Origin: Lamellibrachia satsuma
Taxonomy: Eukaryota; Annelida; Polychaeta; Sabellida; Siboglinidae
Length of the DNA stretch: 64,000 bases
Assembly: GCA_033239005.1 (NCBI GenBank)
Contig: BSQZ01000018.1
Location: 1 to 64,000, forward strand
Reading direction: 5' to 3'
In this document: positions 37,001-50,000 of the stretch, piece after piece
Layout: each line of letters opens with the position of its first letter
Numbering within the stretch: the stretch's first letter is position 1
Notes under the pieces: model-generated
Told to the model about the DNA's origin: nothing
Databases searched by the model: none
The model's input: the letters and a program-made list of their open reading frames with translations, nothing else
Translations under genes and position numbers: made by a program

Positions 37001-40000
37001 AAGTGCAGACAGGCCAACTTCAAGACAGAGTCCACACTTGTGAATTCAAGACCTACTAAGGTGCCTGTGACATATTTTGTAGCCAAGATGTCATGCTACA
37101 CTAATCTGAAGTCTGTTTCAGTTCACCTTCAAAACTAAAAAAGTTACGTGTAAATCATATTGGGCGATTTTGACATATTTCAGAGGAAAAAGCCATGTGT
37201 TTAAGTGCAGACAGGCCAACTTCAAGACAGAGTCCACACTTGTGAATTCAAGACCTACTAAGGTGCCTGTGACATATTTTGTAGCCAAGATGTCATGCTA
37301 CACTAATCTGAAGTCTGTTTCAGTTCACCTTCAAAACTAAAAAGTTACGTGTAAATCATATTGGGCGATTTTGACATATTTCAGAGGGAAAAAGCCATGT
37401 GTTTAAGTGCAGACAGGCCAACTTCAAGACAGAGTCCACACTTGTGAATTCAAGACCTACTAAGGTGCCTGTGACATATTTTGTAGCCAAGATGTCATGC
37501 TACACTAATCTGAAGTCTGTTTCAGTTCACCTTCAAAACTAAAAAAGTTACGTGTAAATCATATTGGGCGATTTTGACATATTTCAGAGGGAAAGCCATG
37601 TGTTTAAGTGCAGACAGGCCAACTTCAAGACAGAGTCCACACTTGTGAATTCAAGACCTACTAAGGTGCCTGTGACATATTTTGTAGCCAAGATGTCATG
37701 CTACACTAATCTGAAGTCTGTTTCAGTTCACCTTCAAAACTAAAAAAGTTACGTGTAAATCATATTGGGCGATTTTGACATATTTCAGAGGAAAAAGCCA
37801 TGTGTTTAAGTGCAGACAGGCCAACTTCAAGACAGAGTCCACACTTGTGAATTCAAGACCTACTAAGGTGCCTGTGACATATTTTGTAGCCAAGATGTCA
37901 TGCTACACTAATCTGAAGTCTGTTTCAGTTCACCTTCAAAACTAAAAAAGTTACGTGTAAATCATATTGGGCGATTTTGACATATTTCAGAGGGAAAAGC
38001 CATGTGTTTAAGTGCAGACAGGCCAACTTCAAGACAGAGTCCACACTTGTGAATTCAAGACCTACTAAGGTGCCTGTGACATATTTTGTAGCCAAGATGT
38101 CATGCTACACTAATCTGAAGTCTGTTTCAGTTCACCTTCAAAACTAAAAAAGTTACGTGTAAATCATATTGGGCGATTTTGACATATTTCAGAGGGAAAA
38201 AGCCATGTGTTTAAGTGCAGACAGGCCAACTTCAAGACAGAGTCCACACTTGTGAATTCAAGACCTACTAAGGTGCCTGTGACATATTTTGTAGCCAAGA
38301 TGTCATGCTACACTAATCTGAAGTCTGTTTCAGTTCACCTTCAAAACTAAAAAAGTTACGTGTAAATCATATTGGGCGATTTTGACATATTTCAGAGGAA
38401 AAAGCCATGTGTTTAAGTGCAGACAGGCCAACTTCAAGACAGAGTCCACACTTGTGAATTCAAGACCTACTAAGGTGCCTGTGACATATTTTGTAGCCAA
38501 GATGTCATGCTACACTAATCTGAAGTCTGTTTCAGTTCACCTTCAAAACTAAAAAGTTACGTGTAAATCATATTGGGCGATTTTGACATATTTCAGAGGG
38601 AAAAAGCCATGTGTTTAAGTGCAGACAGGCCAACTTCAAGACAGAGTCCACACTTGTGAATTCAAGACCTACTAAGGTGCCTGTGACATATTTTGTAGCC
38701 AAGATGTCATGCTACACTAATCTGAAGTCTGTTTCAGTTCACCTTCAAAACTAAAAAGTTACGTGTAAATCATATTGGGCGATTTTGACATATTTCAGAG
38801 GGAAAAAGCCATGTGTTTAAGTGCAGACAGGCCAACTTCAAGACAGAGTCCACACTTGTGAATTCAAGACCTACTAAGGTGCCTGTGACATATTTTGTAG
38901 CCAAGATGTCATGCTACACTAATCTGAAGTCTGTTTCAGTTCACCTTCAAAACTAAAAAAGTTACGTGTAAATCATATTGGGCGATTTTGACATATTTCA
39001 GAGGAAAAAGCCATGTGTTTAAGTGCAGACAGGCCAACTTCAAGACAGAGTCCACACTTGTGAATTCAAGACCTACTAAGGTGCCTGTGACATATTTTGT
39101 AGCCAAGATGTCATGCTACACTAATCTGAAGTCTGTTTCAGTTCACCTTCAAAACTAAAAAAGTTACGTGTAAATCATATTGGGCGATTTTGACATATTT
39201 CAGAGGAAAAAGCCATGTGTTTAAGTGCAGACAGGCCAACTTCAAGACAGAGTCCACACTTGTGAATTCAAGACCTACTAAGGTGCCTGTGACATATTTT
39301 GTAGCCAAGATGTCATGCTACACTAATCTGAAGTCTGTTTCAGTTCACCTTCAAAACTAAAAAAGTTACGTGTAAATCATATTGGGCGATTTTGACATAT
39401 TTCAGAGGGAAAAAGCCATGTGTTTAAGTGCAGACAGGCCAACTTCAAGACAGAGTCCACACTTGTGAATTCAAGACCTACTAAGGTGCCTGTGACATAT
39501 TTTGTAGCCAAGATGTCATGCTACACTAATCTGAAGTCTGTTTCAGTTCACCTTCAAAACTAAAAAAGTTACGTGTAAATCATATTGGGCGATTTTGACA
39601 TATTTCAGAGGAAAAAGCCATGTGTTTAAGTGCAGACAGGCCAACTTCAAGACAGAGTCCACACTTGTGAATTCAAGACCTACTAAGGTGCCTGTGACAT
39701 ATTTTGTAGCCAAGATGTCATGCTACACTAATCTGAAGTCTGTTTCAGTTCACCTTCAAAACTAAAAAAGTTACGTGTAAATCATATTGGGCGATTTTGA
39801 CATATTTCAGAGGGAAAAAGCCATGTGTTTAAGTGCAGACAGGCCAACTTCAAGACAGAGTCCACACTTGTGAATTCAAGACCTACTAAGGTGCCTGTGA
39901 CATATTTTGTAGCCAAGATGTCATGCTACACTAATCTGAAGTCTGTTTCAGTTCACCTTCAAAACTAAAAAAGTTACGTGTAAATCATATTGGGCGATTT

Positions 40001-40681
40001 TGACATATTTCAGAGGGAAAAAGCCATGTGTTTAAGTGCAGACAGGCCAACTTCAAGACAGAGTCCACACTTGTGAATTCAAGACCTACTAAGGTGCCTG
40101 TGACATATTTTGTAGCCAAGATGTCATGCTACACTAATCTGAAGTCTGTTTCAGTTCACCTTCAAAACTAAAAAAGTTACGTGTAAATCATATTGGGCGA
40201 TTTTGACATATTTCAGAGGGAAAAAGCCATGTGTTTAAGTGCAGACAGGCCAACTTCAAGACAGAGTCCACACTTGTGAATTCAAGACCTACTAAGGTGC
40301 CTGTGACATATTTTGTAGCCAAGATGTCATGCTACACTAATCTGAAGTCTGTTTCAGTTCACCTTCAAAACTAAAAAGTTACGTGTAAATCATATTGGGC
40401 GATTTTGACATATTTCAGAGGGAAAAGCCATGTGTTTAAGTGCAGACAGGCCAACTTCAAGACAGAGTCCACACTTGTGAATTCAAGACCTACTAAGGTG
40501 CCTGTGACATATTTTGTAGCCAAGATGTCATGCTACACTAATCTGAAGTCTGTTTCAGTTCACCTTCAAAACTAAAAAAGTTACGTGTAAATCATATTGG
40601 GCGATTTTGACATATTTCAGAGGGAAAAAGCCATGTGTTTAAGTGCAGACAGGCCAACTTCAAGACAGAGTCCACACTTGT

Positions 40682-40937
40682 GAATTCAAGACCTACTAAG
40701 GTGCCTGTGACATATTTTGTAGCCAAGATGCCATGCTACACTAATCTGAAGTTTGTTTCAGTTCACCTTCAAAACTGAAAAAGTTACGTGTAAATGAATT
40801 GGGGCGATTTTGACATATTTCAGAGGAAAAAGCCATATTTCATAGGGAAAAGACATATTTTGTGATGTCATGTTTAATTGCAGAGTTAGGCCAACTTCAA
40901 GACAGAGTCCACACTTCAAGACAGAGTCCACACTTGT
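40682..40937. repeat. Rearranged 256-bp monomer at the domain boundary
   Basis: The unit is about 54 bp too long and sits exactly where the array turns from homogeneous to mixed. It begins B-type ('gatgCcatg', 'aactGaaaaag', 'aaatGaattgggg'). It then holds the A-type 'cagaggaaaaagcc' (to 40834) followed directly by a B-type 'atttcatagggaaaag', a second 'gacatatttt', and 'gatgtcatg' in the wrong place. It ends with a 19-bp tandem duplication at 40896-40933 starting ttcaagacagag. Pieces of both variants are present in the same unit, side by side. Confidence 0.9.
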
Positions 40938-41139
40938 GAATTCAAGACCTACTAAGGTGCCTGTGACATATTTTGTAGCCAAGATGCTATGCTACACTAA
41001 TCTGAAGTTTGTTTCAGTCCTTCTCGAAAACTGAAAAGTTACGTGGTAAATGAATTGGGCGATTTTGACATATTTCACAGGGAAAAAGCCATGTGTTTAA
41101 GTGCAGACAGGCCAACTTCAAGACAGAGTCCACACTTGT
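40938..41139. repeat. C-type monomer
   Basis: A third variant replaces 'cagttcaccttcaaaac' with 'cagtccttctcgaaaactg' (41015-41033) and also has 'gatgcTatg' and 'acgtGgtaaatg'. Closely similar units start at 41545, 43176 and 53341. The first two are 607 bp (three units) apart, and the third follows the second by 1631 bp (eight units). The shared multi-base haplotype shows a real sub-family and not random errors. Confidence 0.85.
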
Positions 41140-41544
41140 GAATTCAAGACCTACTAAGGTGCCTGTGACATATTTTGTAGCCAAGATGCCAATGCTACAC
41201 TAATCTGAAGTTTGTTTCAGTTCACCTTCAAAACTAAAAAGTTACGTGTAAATCATATTGGGCGATTTTGACATATTTCAGAGGGGAAAGCCATGTGTTT
41301 AAGTGCAGACAGGCCAACTTCAAGACAGAGTCCACACTTGTGAATTCAAGACCTACTAAGGTGCCTGTGACATATTTTGTAGCCAAGATGCCATGCTACA
41401 CTAATCTGAAGTATGTTTCAGTTCACCTTCAAAACTGAAAAAGTTACGTGTAAATGAATTGGGCGGGATTTTGACATATTTCATAGGAAAAAGCCATGTG
41501 TTTAATTGCAGACAGGCCAACTTCAAGACAGAGTCCACACTTGT

Positions 41545-41750
41545 GAATTCAAGACCTACTAAGGTGCCTGTGACATATTTTGTAGCCAAGATGCTATGCT
41601 ACACTAATCTGAAGTTTGTTTCAGTCCTTCTTGAAAACTGAAAAAGTTACGTGTAAATGAATTCAAGGCGATTTTGACATATTTCATAGGGAAAAAGCCA
41701 TGTGTTTAATTGTGCAGACAAGCCAACTTCAAGACAGAGTCCACACTTGT
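41545..41750. repeat. C-type monomer with a second EcoRI site
   Basis: It has 'gatgcTatg' and 'cagtccttcttgaaaactg' (41622-41640) like the C-type unit three positions upstream. A change to 'aaatGAATTCaaggcg' creates an extra EcoRI site at 41659-41664, in the middle of the unit. The unit also reads 'taattgTGcagacAagcc', which combines the B-type 'taattgcag' with the A-type 'tgcag'. Confidence 0.88.
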
Positions 41751-43175
41751 GAATTCAAGACCTACTAAGGTGCCTGTGACATATTTTGTAGCCAAGATGC
41801 CATGCTACACTAATCTGAAGTTTGTTTCAGTTCACCTTGAAAACTAAAAAAGTTACGTGTAAATCATATTGGGCGATTTTGACATATTTCAGAGGGAAAA
41901 AGTTTATGTGTTTAAGTGCAGACAGGCCAACTTCAAGACAGAGTCCACACTTGTGGAATTCAAGACCTACTAAGGTGCCTGTGACATATTTTGTAGCCAA
42001 GATGCCATGCTACACTAATCTGAAGTTTGTTTCAGTTCACCTTCAAAACTACAGAAAGTTATGTGTAAATCAGTATTGGGCGATTTTGACATATTTCAGA
42101 GGAAAAAGCCATGTGTTTAATTGCAGACAGGCCAACTTCAAGACAGAGTCCACACTTGTGAATTCAAGACCTACTAAGGTGCCTGTGACATATTTTGTAG
42201 CCAAGATGCTCATGCTACACTAATCTGAAGTATGTTTCAGTTCACCTTCAAAACTGAAAAAGTTACGTGTAATGAATTGGGGCGATTTTGACATATTTCA
42301 TAGGGAAAGCCATGTGTTTAAGTGCAGACAGGCCAACTTCAAGACAGAGTCCACACTTGTGAATTCAAGACCTACTAAGGTGCCTGTGACATTTTGTAGC
42401 CAAGATGCCATGCTACACTAATCTGAAGTCTGTTTCAGTTCATCTCTTGAAAAACTGAAAAAGTTACGTGTAAATCATATTGGGCGATTTTGACATATTT
42501 CAGAGGGAAAAAGCTATGTGTTTAAGTGCAGATAGGCCAACTTCAAGACAGAGTCCACACTTGTGAATTCAAGACCTACTAAGGTGCCTGTGACATATTT
42601 TGTAGCCAAGATGTCATGCTACACTAATCTGAAGTTTGTTTCAGTTCACCTTCAAAACTAAAAAAGTTCATGTGTAAATCATATTGGGGCGATTTTGACA
42701 TATTTCATAGGGAAAAAGCCATGTGTTTAAGTGCAGACAGGCCAACTTCAAGACAGAGTCCACACTTGTGAATTCAAGACCTACTAAGGTGCCTGTGACA
42801 TATTTTGTAGCCAAGATGTCATGCTACACTAATCTGAAGTCTGTTTCAGTTCTACCTTCAAAACTAGAAAAGTTACGTGTAAATCATATTGGGCGATTTT
42901 GACATATTTCAGAGGGAAAAAGCCATGTGTTTAAGTGCAGACAGGCCAACTTCAAGACAGAGTCCACACTTGTGAATTCAAGACCTACTAAGGTGCCTGT
43001 GACATATTTTGTAGCCAAGATGCCATGCTACACTAATCTGAAGTTTGTTTCAGTTCACCTTCAAAACTAAAAAAGTTACGTGTAAATCATATTGGGCGAT
43101 TTTGACATATTTCAGAGGAAAAAGCCATGTGTTTAAGTGCAGACAGGCCAACTTCAAGACAGAGTCCACACTTGT

Positions 43176-43378
43176 GAATTCAAGACCTACTAAGGTGCCT
43201 GTGACATATTTTGTAGCCAAGATGCCATGCTACACTAATCTGAAGTTTGTTTCAGTCCTTCTTGAAAACTGAAAAAGTTACGTGGTAAATGAATTGGGGC
43301 GATTTTGACATATTTCATAGGAAAAAGCCATGTGTTTAATTGCAGACAGGCCAACTTCAAGACAGAGTCCACACTTGT
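43176..43378. repeat. C-type monomer
   Basis: Carries 'cagtccttcttgaaaactg' (43254-43272) and 'acgtGgtaaatg' (43281-43291), as in the unit at 40938, together with B-type 'gaattgggg', 'catagg' and 'taattg'. The C replacement therefore sits on a B-type background. Confidence 0.85.
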
Positions 43379-43988
43379 GAATTCAAGACCTACTAAGGTG
43401 CCTGTGACATATTTTGTAGCCAAGATGCCATGCTACACTAATCTGAAGTTTGTTTCAGTTCACCTTGAAAACTAAAAAAGTTATGTAAATCATATTGGGC
43501 GATTTTGACATATTTCAGAGGGAAAAAGCCATGTGTTTAAGTGCAGACAGGCCAACTTCAAGACAGAGTCCACACTTGTGAATTCAAGACCTACTAAGGT
43601 GCCTGTGACATATTTTGTAGCCAAGATGCCATGCTACACTAATCCTGAGAAGTCTGTTTCAGTTCACCTTCAAAACTGAAAAAGTTACGTGTAAATGATA
43701 TTGGGGCGATTTTGACATATTTCAGAGGGAAAAAGCATATGTGTTTAATTGCAGACAGGCCAACTTCAAGACAGAGTCCACACTTGTGAATTCAAGACCT
43801 ACTAAGGTGCCTGTGACATATTTTGTAGCCAAGATGCCATGCTACACTAATCTGAAGTTTGTTTCAGTTCACCTTCAAAACTGAAAAAGTTACGTGTAAA
43901 TGAATTGGGCGATTTTGACATATTTCATAGGAAAAAGCTATGTGTTTAATTGCAGACAGGCCAACTTCAAGACAGAGTCCACACTTGT

Positions 43989-44198
43989 GAATTCAAGACT
44001 CTACTAAGGTGCCTGTGACATATTTTACAACCTAGCCAAGATGCTCATGCTACACTAATCTGAAGTTTGTTTCAGTTCACTTCTTCAAAACTAAAAAAGT
44101 TATGTAAATGATATTGGGCGATTTTGACATATTTCACAGGGAAAAAGCCATGTGTTTAAGTGCAGATAGGCCAACTTCAAGACAGAGTCCACACTTGT
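43989..44198. repeat. 210-bp monomer with insertions
   Basis: The opening reads 'gaattcaagacTCtactaagg' and the middle 'tattttACAACCTagcc' (near 44024-44036), where normal units have 'tattttgtagcc'. It also has 'gatgcTcatg', 'cacttcttcaaaac' and a 2-bp loss of the first CpG ('ttatgtaaatg', 44100-44110). It is among the most altered full-length units in the window. Confidence 0.85.
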
Positions 44199-46832
44199 GA
44201 ATTCAAGACCTACTAAGGTGCCTGTGACATATTTTGTAGCCAAGATGTCATGCTACACTAATCTGAAGTTTGTTTCAGTTCACTTCTTCAAAACTGAAAA
44301 AGTTACGTGTAAATGATATTGGGCGATTTTGACATATTTCAGAGGGAAAAAGCCATGTGTTTAAGTGCAGACAGGCCAACTTCAAGACAGAGTCCACACT
44401 TGTGAATTCAAGACCTACTAAGGTGCCTGTGACATATTTTGTAGCCAAGATGTCATGCTACACTAATCTGAAGTCTGTTTCAGTTCACCTTCAAAACTAA
44501 AAAAGTTACGTGTAAATCATATTGGGCGATTTTGACATATTTCAGAGGAAAAAAAGCCATGTGTTTAAGTGCAGACAGGCCAACTTCAAGACAGAGTCCA
44601 CACTTGTGAATTCAAGACCTACTAAGGTGCCTGTGACATATTTTGTAGCCAAGATGTCATGCTACACTAATCTGAAGTTTGTTTCAGTTCACCTTCAAAA
44701 CTAAAAAAGTTACGTGTAAATCATATTGGGCGATTTTGACATATTTCATAGGGAAAAAGCCATGTTTAAGTGCAGACAGGCCAACTTCAAGACAGAGTCC
44801 ACACTTGTGAATTCAAGACCTACTAAGGTGCCTGTGACATATTTTGTAGCCAAGATGTCATGCTACACTAATCTGAAGTTTGTTTCAGTTCACCTTCAAA
44901 ACTGAAAAAGTTACGTGTAAATGATATTGGGCGATTTTGACATATTTCACAGGAAGCCATGTGTTTAAGTGCAGACAGGCCAACTTCAAGACAGAGTCCA
45001 CACTTGTGAATTCAAGACCTACTAAGGTGCCTGTGACATATTTTGTAGCCAAGATGTCATGCTACACTAATCTGTAGTTTGTTTCAGTTCACCTTCAAAA
45101 CTAAAAAGTTACGTGTAAATCATATTGGGCGATTTTGACATATTTCAGAGGGAAAAACCCATGTGTTTAAGTGCAGACAGGCCAACATCAAGACAGAGTC
45201 CACACTTGTGAATTCAAGACTTACTAAGGTGCCTGTGACATATTTTGTAGCCAAGATGCCATGCTACACTAATCTGAAGTTTGTTTCAGTTCACCTTCAA
45301 AACTGAAAAAGTTACGTGTAAATGAATTGGGGCGATTTTGACATATTTCATAGGAAAAAGCCATGTGTTTAATTGCAGACAGGCCAACTTCAAGACAGAG
45401 TCCACACTTGTGAATTCAAGACCTACTAAGGTGCCTGTGACATATTTTGTAGCCAAGATGCTCATGCTACACTAATCTGAAGTTTGTTTCAGTTCACCTT
45501 GAAAACTAAAAAGTTACGTGTAAATCATATTGGGCGATTTTGACATATTTCAGAGGAAAAAGCCATGTGTTTAAGTGCAGACAGGCCAACTTCAAGACAG
45601 AGTCCACACTTGTGAATTCAAGACCTACTAAGGTGCCTGTGACATATTTTGTAGCCAAGATGCCATGCTACACTAATCTGAAGTTTGTTTCAGTTCACCT
45701 TCAAAACTAAAAAAGTTACGTGTAAATCATATTGGGCGATTTTGACATATTTCAGAGGAAAAAGCCATGTGTTTAAGTGCAGACAGGCCAACTTCAAGAC
45801 AGAGTCCACACTTGTGAATTCAAGACCTACTAAGGTGCCTGTGACATATTTTGTAGCCAAGATGCCATGCTACACTAATCTGAAGTTTGTTTCAGTTCAC
45901 CTTCAAAACTAAAAAAGTTACGTGTAAATGATATGTGGGCGATTTTGACATATTTCAGAGGAAAAAGCCATGTGTTTAAGTGCAGATAGGCCAACTTCAA
46001 GACAGAGTCCACACTTGTGAATTCAAGACCTACTAAGGTGCCTGTGACATATTTTGTAGCCAAGATGTCATGCTACACTAATCTGAAGTCTGTTTCAGTT
46101 CACCTTCAAAACTAAAAAGTTACGTGTAAATCATATTGGGCGATTTTTGACATATTTCAGAGGAAAAAGCCATGTGTTTAAGTGCAGACAGGCCAACTTC
46201 AAGACAGAGTCCACACTTGTGAATTCAAGACCTACTAAGGTGCCTGTGACATATTTTGTAGCCAAGATGTCATGCTACACTAATCTGAAGTTTGTTTCAG
46301 TTCACCTTCAAAACTGAAAAAGTTACGTGTAAAATGATATTGGGCGATTTTGACATATTTCAGAGGGAAAAAGCCATGTGTTTAAGTGCAGACAGGCCAA
46401 CTTCAAGACAGAGTCCACACTTCAGTGAATTCAAGACCTACTAAGGTGCCTGTGACATATTTTGTAGCCAAGATGTCATACTACACTAATCTGAAGTTTG
46501 TTTCAGTTCACCTTCAAAACTGAGAAAAAGTTACGTGTAAATGATATTGGGCGATTTTGACATATTTCAGAGGAAAAAGCCATGTGTTTAAGTGCAGACA
46601 GGCCAACTTCAAGACAGAGTCCACACTTGTGAATTCAAGACCTACTAAGGTGCCTGTGACATATTTTGTAGCCAGATCATGCTACACTAATCTGAAGTTG
46701 TTTCAGTTCACTTCTTGAAAACTGAAAAAGTTACGTGTAAATCATATTGGGGCGATTTTGACATATTTCATAGGGAAAAAGCCATGTGTTTAATTGCAGA
46801 CAGGCCAACTTCAAGACAGAGTCCACACTTGT

Positions 46833-47034
46833 GAATTTAATAGCACTACTAAGGTGTCTGTGACATATTTTGTAGCCAAGATGTCATGATACACTAATCT
46901 GAAGTCTGTTTCAGTTCACCTTCAAAACTAAAAAAGTTACGTGTAAATCATTGGGCGATTTTGACATATTTCAGAGGAAAAAGCCATGTGTTTAAGTGCA
47001 GACAGGCCAACTTCAAGACAGAGTCCACACTTGT
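46833..47034. repeat. Monomer with mutated EcoRI site
   Basis: The unit opens 'gaattTaatagcactac' where others have 'gaattcaagacctac', and continues 'aaggtgTctg', 'tcatgAtacac' and 'aaatcattgggcg' (3 bp lost). Loss of the EcoRI site would give a double-length EcoRI fragment here. Confidence 0.88.
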
Positions 47035-50000
47035 GAATTCAAGACCTACTAAGGTGCCTGTGACATATTTTGTAGCCAAGATGCTCATGCTACACTAATC
47101 TGAAGTTGTTTCAGTTCACTTCTTCAAAACTAAAAAAGTTACGTGTAAATCATATTGGGGCGATTTTGACATATTTCAGAGGAAAAAGCCATGTGTTTAA
47201 GTGCAGATAGGCCAACTTCAAGACAGAGTCCACACTTGTGAATTCAAGACCTACTAAGGTGCCTGTGACATATTTTGTAGCCAAGATGTCATGCTACACT
47301 AATCTGAAGTCTGTTTCAGTTCACCTTCAAAACTAAAAAGTTACGTGTAAATCATATTGGGCGATTTTGACATATTTCAGAGGGAAAAAGCCATGTGTTT
47401 AAGTGCAGACAGGCCAACTTCAAGACAGAGTCCACACTTGTGAATTCAAGACCTACTAAGGTGCCTGTGACATATTTTGTAGCCAAGATGCCATGCTACA
47501 CTAATCTGAAGTTTGTTTCAGTTCACCTTCAAAACTGAAAAAGTTACGTGTAAATGAATTGGGCGATTTTTTGACATATTTCATAGGGAAAAAGCCATGT
47601 GTTTAATTGCAGACAGGCCAACTTCAAGACAGAGTCCACACTTGTGAATTCAAGACCTACTAAGGTGCCTGTGACATATTTTGTAGCCAAGATGCTAGAT
47701 GCTACACTAATCTGAAGTTTGTTTCAGTTCACCTTCAAAACTGGAAAAAGTTACGTGTAAATGAATTGGGGCTGATTTTGACATATTTCATAGGGAAAAA
47801 GCCATGTGTTTAATTTTGCAGATAGGCCAACTTCAAGACAGAGTCCACACTTGTGAATTCAAGACCTACTAAGGTGCCTGTGACATATTTTGTAAGCCAA
47901 GATGTCATGCTACTACTAATCTGAAGTTTGTTTCAGTTCACCTTGAAAACTAAAAAAGTTACGTGTAAATCATATTGGGCGATTTTGACATATTTCAGAG
48001 GGAAAAAGCCATGTGTTTAAGTGCAGACAGGCCAACTTCAAGACAGAGTCCACACTTGTGAATTCAAGACCTACTAAGGTGCCTGTGACATATTTTGTAG
48101 CCAAGATGTCATGCTACACTAATCTGAAGTCTGTTTCAGTTCACCTTCAAAACTGAAAAGTTACGTGTAAATGAATTGGGGCGATTTTGACATATTTCAT
48201 AGGGAAAGCCATGTGTTTAATTGCAGACAGGCCAACTTCAAGACAGAGTCCACACTTGTGAATTCAAGACCTACTAAGGTGCCTGTGACATATTTTGTAG
48301 CCAAGATGTCATGCTACACTAATCTGAAGTCTGTTTCAGTTCACCTTCAAAACTGAAAAAGTTACGTGTAAATGATATTGGGCGATTTTGACATATTTCA
48401 TAGGGAAAAAGCCATGTGTTTAATTGCAGACAGGCCAACTTCAAGACAGAGTCCACACTTGTGAATTCAAGACCTACTAAGGTGCCTGTGACATATTTTG
48501 TAGCCAAGATGTCATGCTACACTAATCTGAAGTCTGTTTCAGTTCACCTTCAAAACTAAAAAAGTTACGTGTAAATCATATTGGGCGATTTTGACATATT
48601 TCAGAGGGAAAAAGCCATGTGTTTAAGTGCAGACAGGCCAACTTCAAGACAGAGTCCACACTTGTGAATTCAAGACCTACTAAGGTGCCTGTGACATATT
48701 TTGTAGCCAAGATGTCATGCTACACTAATCTGAAGTTTGTTTCAGTTCACCTTCAAAACTAAAAAAGTTACGTGTAAATCATATTGAGCGATTTTGACAT
48801 ATTTCAGAGGGAAAAAGCCATGTGTTTAAGTGCAGACAGGCCAACTTCAAGACAGAGTCCACACTTGTGAATTCAAGACCTACTAAGGTGCCTGTGACAT
48901 ATTTTGTAGCCAAGATGCCATGCTACATTAATCTGAAGTTTGTTTCAGTTCACCTTCAAAACTAAAAAAGTTACGTGTAAATGATATTGGGCGATTTTGA
49001 CATATTTCATAGGGAAAAAGCCATGTGTTTAATTGCAGACAGGCCAACTTCAAGACAGAGTCCACACTTGTGAATTCAAGACCTACTAAGGTGCCTGTGA
49101 CATATTTTGTAGCCAAGATGTCATGCTACACTAATCTGAAGTTTGTTTCAGTTCACCTTGAAAACTGGAAAAAAGTTACGTAAATCATATTGGGGCGATT
49201 TTGACATATTTCAGAGGAAAAAGCCATGTGTTTAAGTGCAGACAGGCCAACTTCAAGACAGAGTCCACACTTGTGAATTCAAGACCTACTAAGGTGCCTG
49301 TGACATATTTTGTAGCCAAGATGTCATGCTACACTAATCTGAAGTTTGTTTCAGTTCACCTTCAAAACTAAAAAAGTTACGTGTAAATCATATTGGGCGA
49401 TTTTGACATATTTCAGAGGGGAAAAAGCCATGTGTTTAAGTGCAGACAGGCCAACTTCAAGACAGAGTCCACACTTGTGAATTCAAGACCTACTAAGGTG
49501 CCTGTGACATATTTTGTAGCCAAGATGTCATGCTACACTAATCTGAAGTTTGTTTCAGTTCACCTTCAAAACTAAAAAGTTACGTGTAAATCATATTGGG
49601 CGATTTTGACATATTTCAGAGGGAAAAAGCCATGTGTTTAAGTGCAGACAGGCCAACTTCAACACAGAGTCCACACTTTGTGAATTCAAGACCTACTAAG
49701 GTGCCTGTGACATATTTTGTAGCCAAGATGTCATGCTACACTAATCTGAAGTCTGTTTCAGTTCACCTTCAAAACTAAAAAGTTACGTGTAAATCATATT
49801 GGGGCGATTTTGACATATTTCAGAGGGAAAAAGCCATGTGTTTAAGTGCAGACAGGCCAACTTCAAGACAGAGTCCACACTTGTGAATTCAAGACCTACT
49901 AAGGTGCCTGTGACATATTTTGTAGCCAAGATGTCATGCTACACTAATCTGAAGTTTGTTTCAGTTCACCTTCAAAACTAAAAAGTTACGTGTAAATCAT

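Larger units (their letters stand above)
1..40681. repeat. Homogeneous A-type domain of the array
   Basis: About 201 monomers that are nearly all A-type. The diagnostic bases are gatgTcatg, gaagtCtgtttc, aactAaaaa, aaatCatattgggcg, tttcaGagg and tttaaGtgcag. Most neighbours differ only in two runs: the A run after 'aact' (usually 5 or 6) and the G/A run in 'cagag-gg-aaaaa-gcc' (G2-G4, A2-A7). Substitutions are rare and clustered in a few islands that are listed separately. This near-identity implies recent amplification or strong homogenisation. Alternatively, part of it could reflect assembly collapse or smoothing. Confidence 0.9.

Noticed and set aside
41822..42223. 133-codon open frame on the + strand, the longest in the window
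   Set aside because: It exists only because indels in two adjacent diverged units remove stops. It encodes the same repeated peptide twice, uses a non-ATG start, and has no counterpart in other units.
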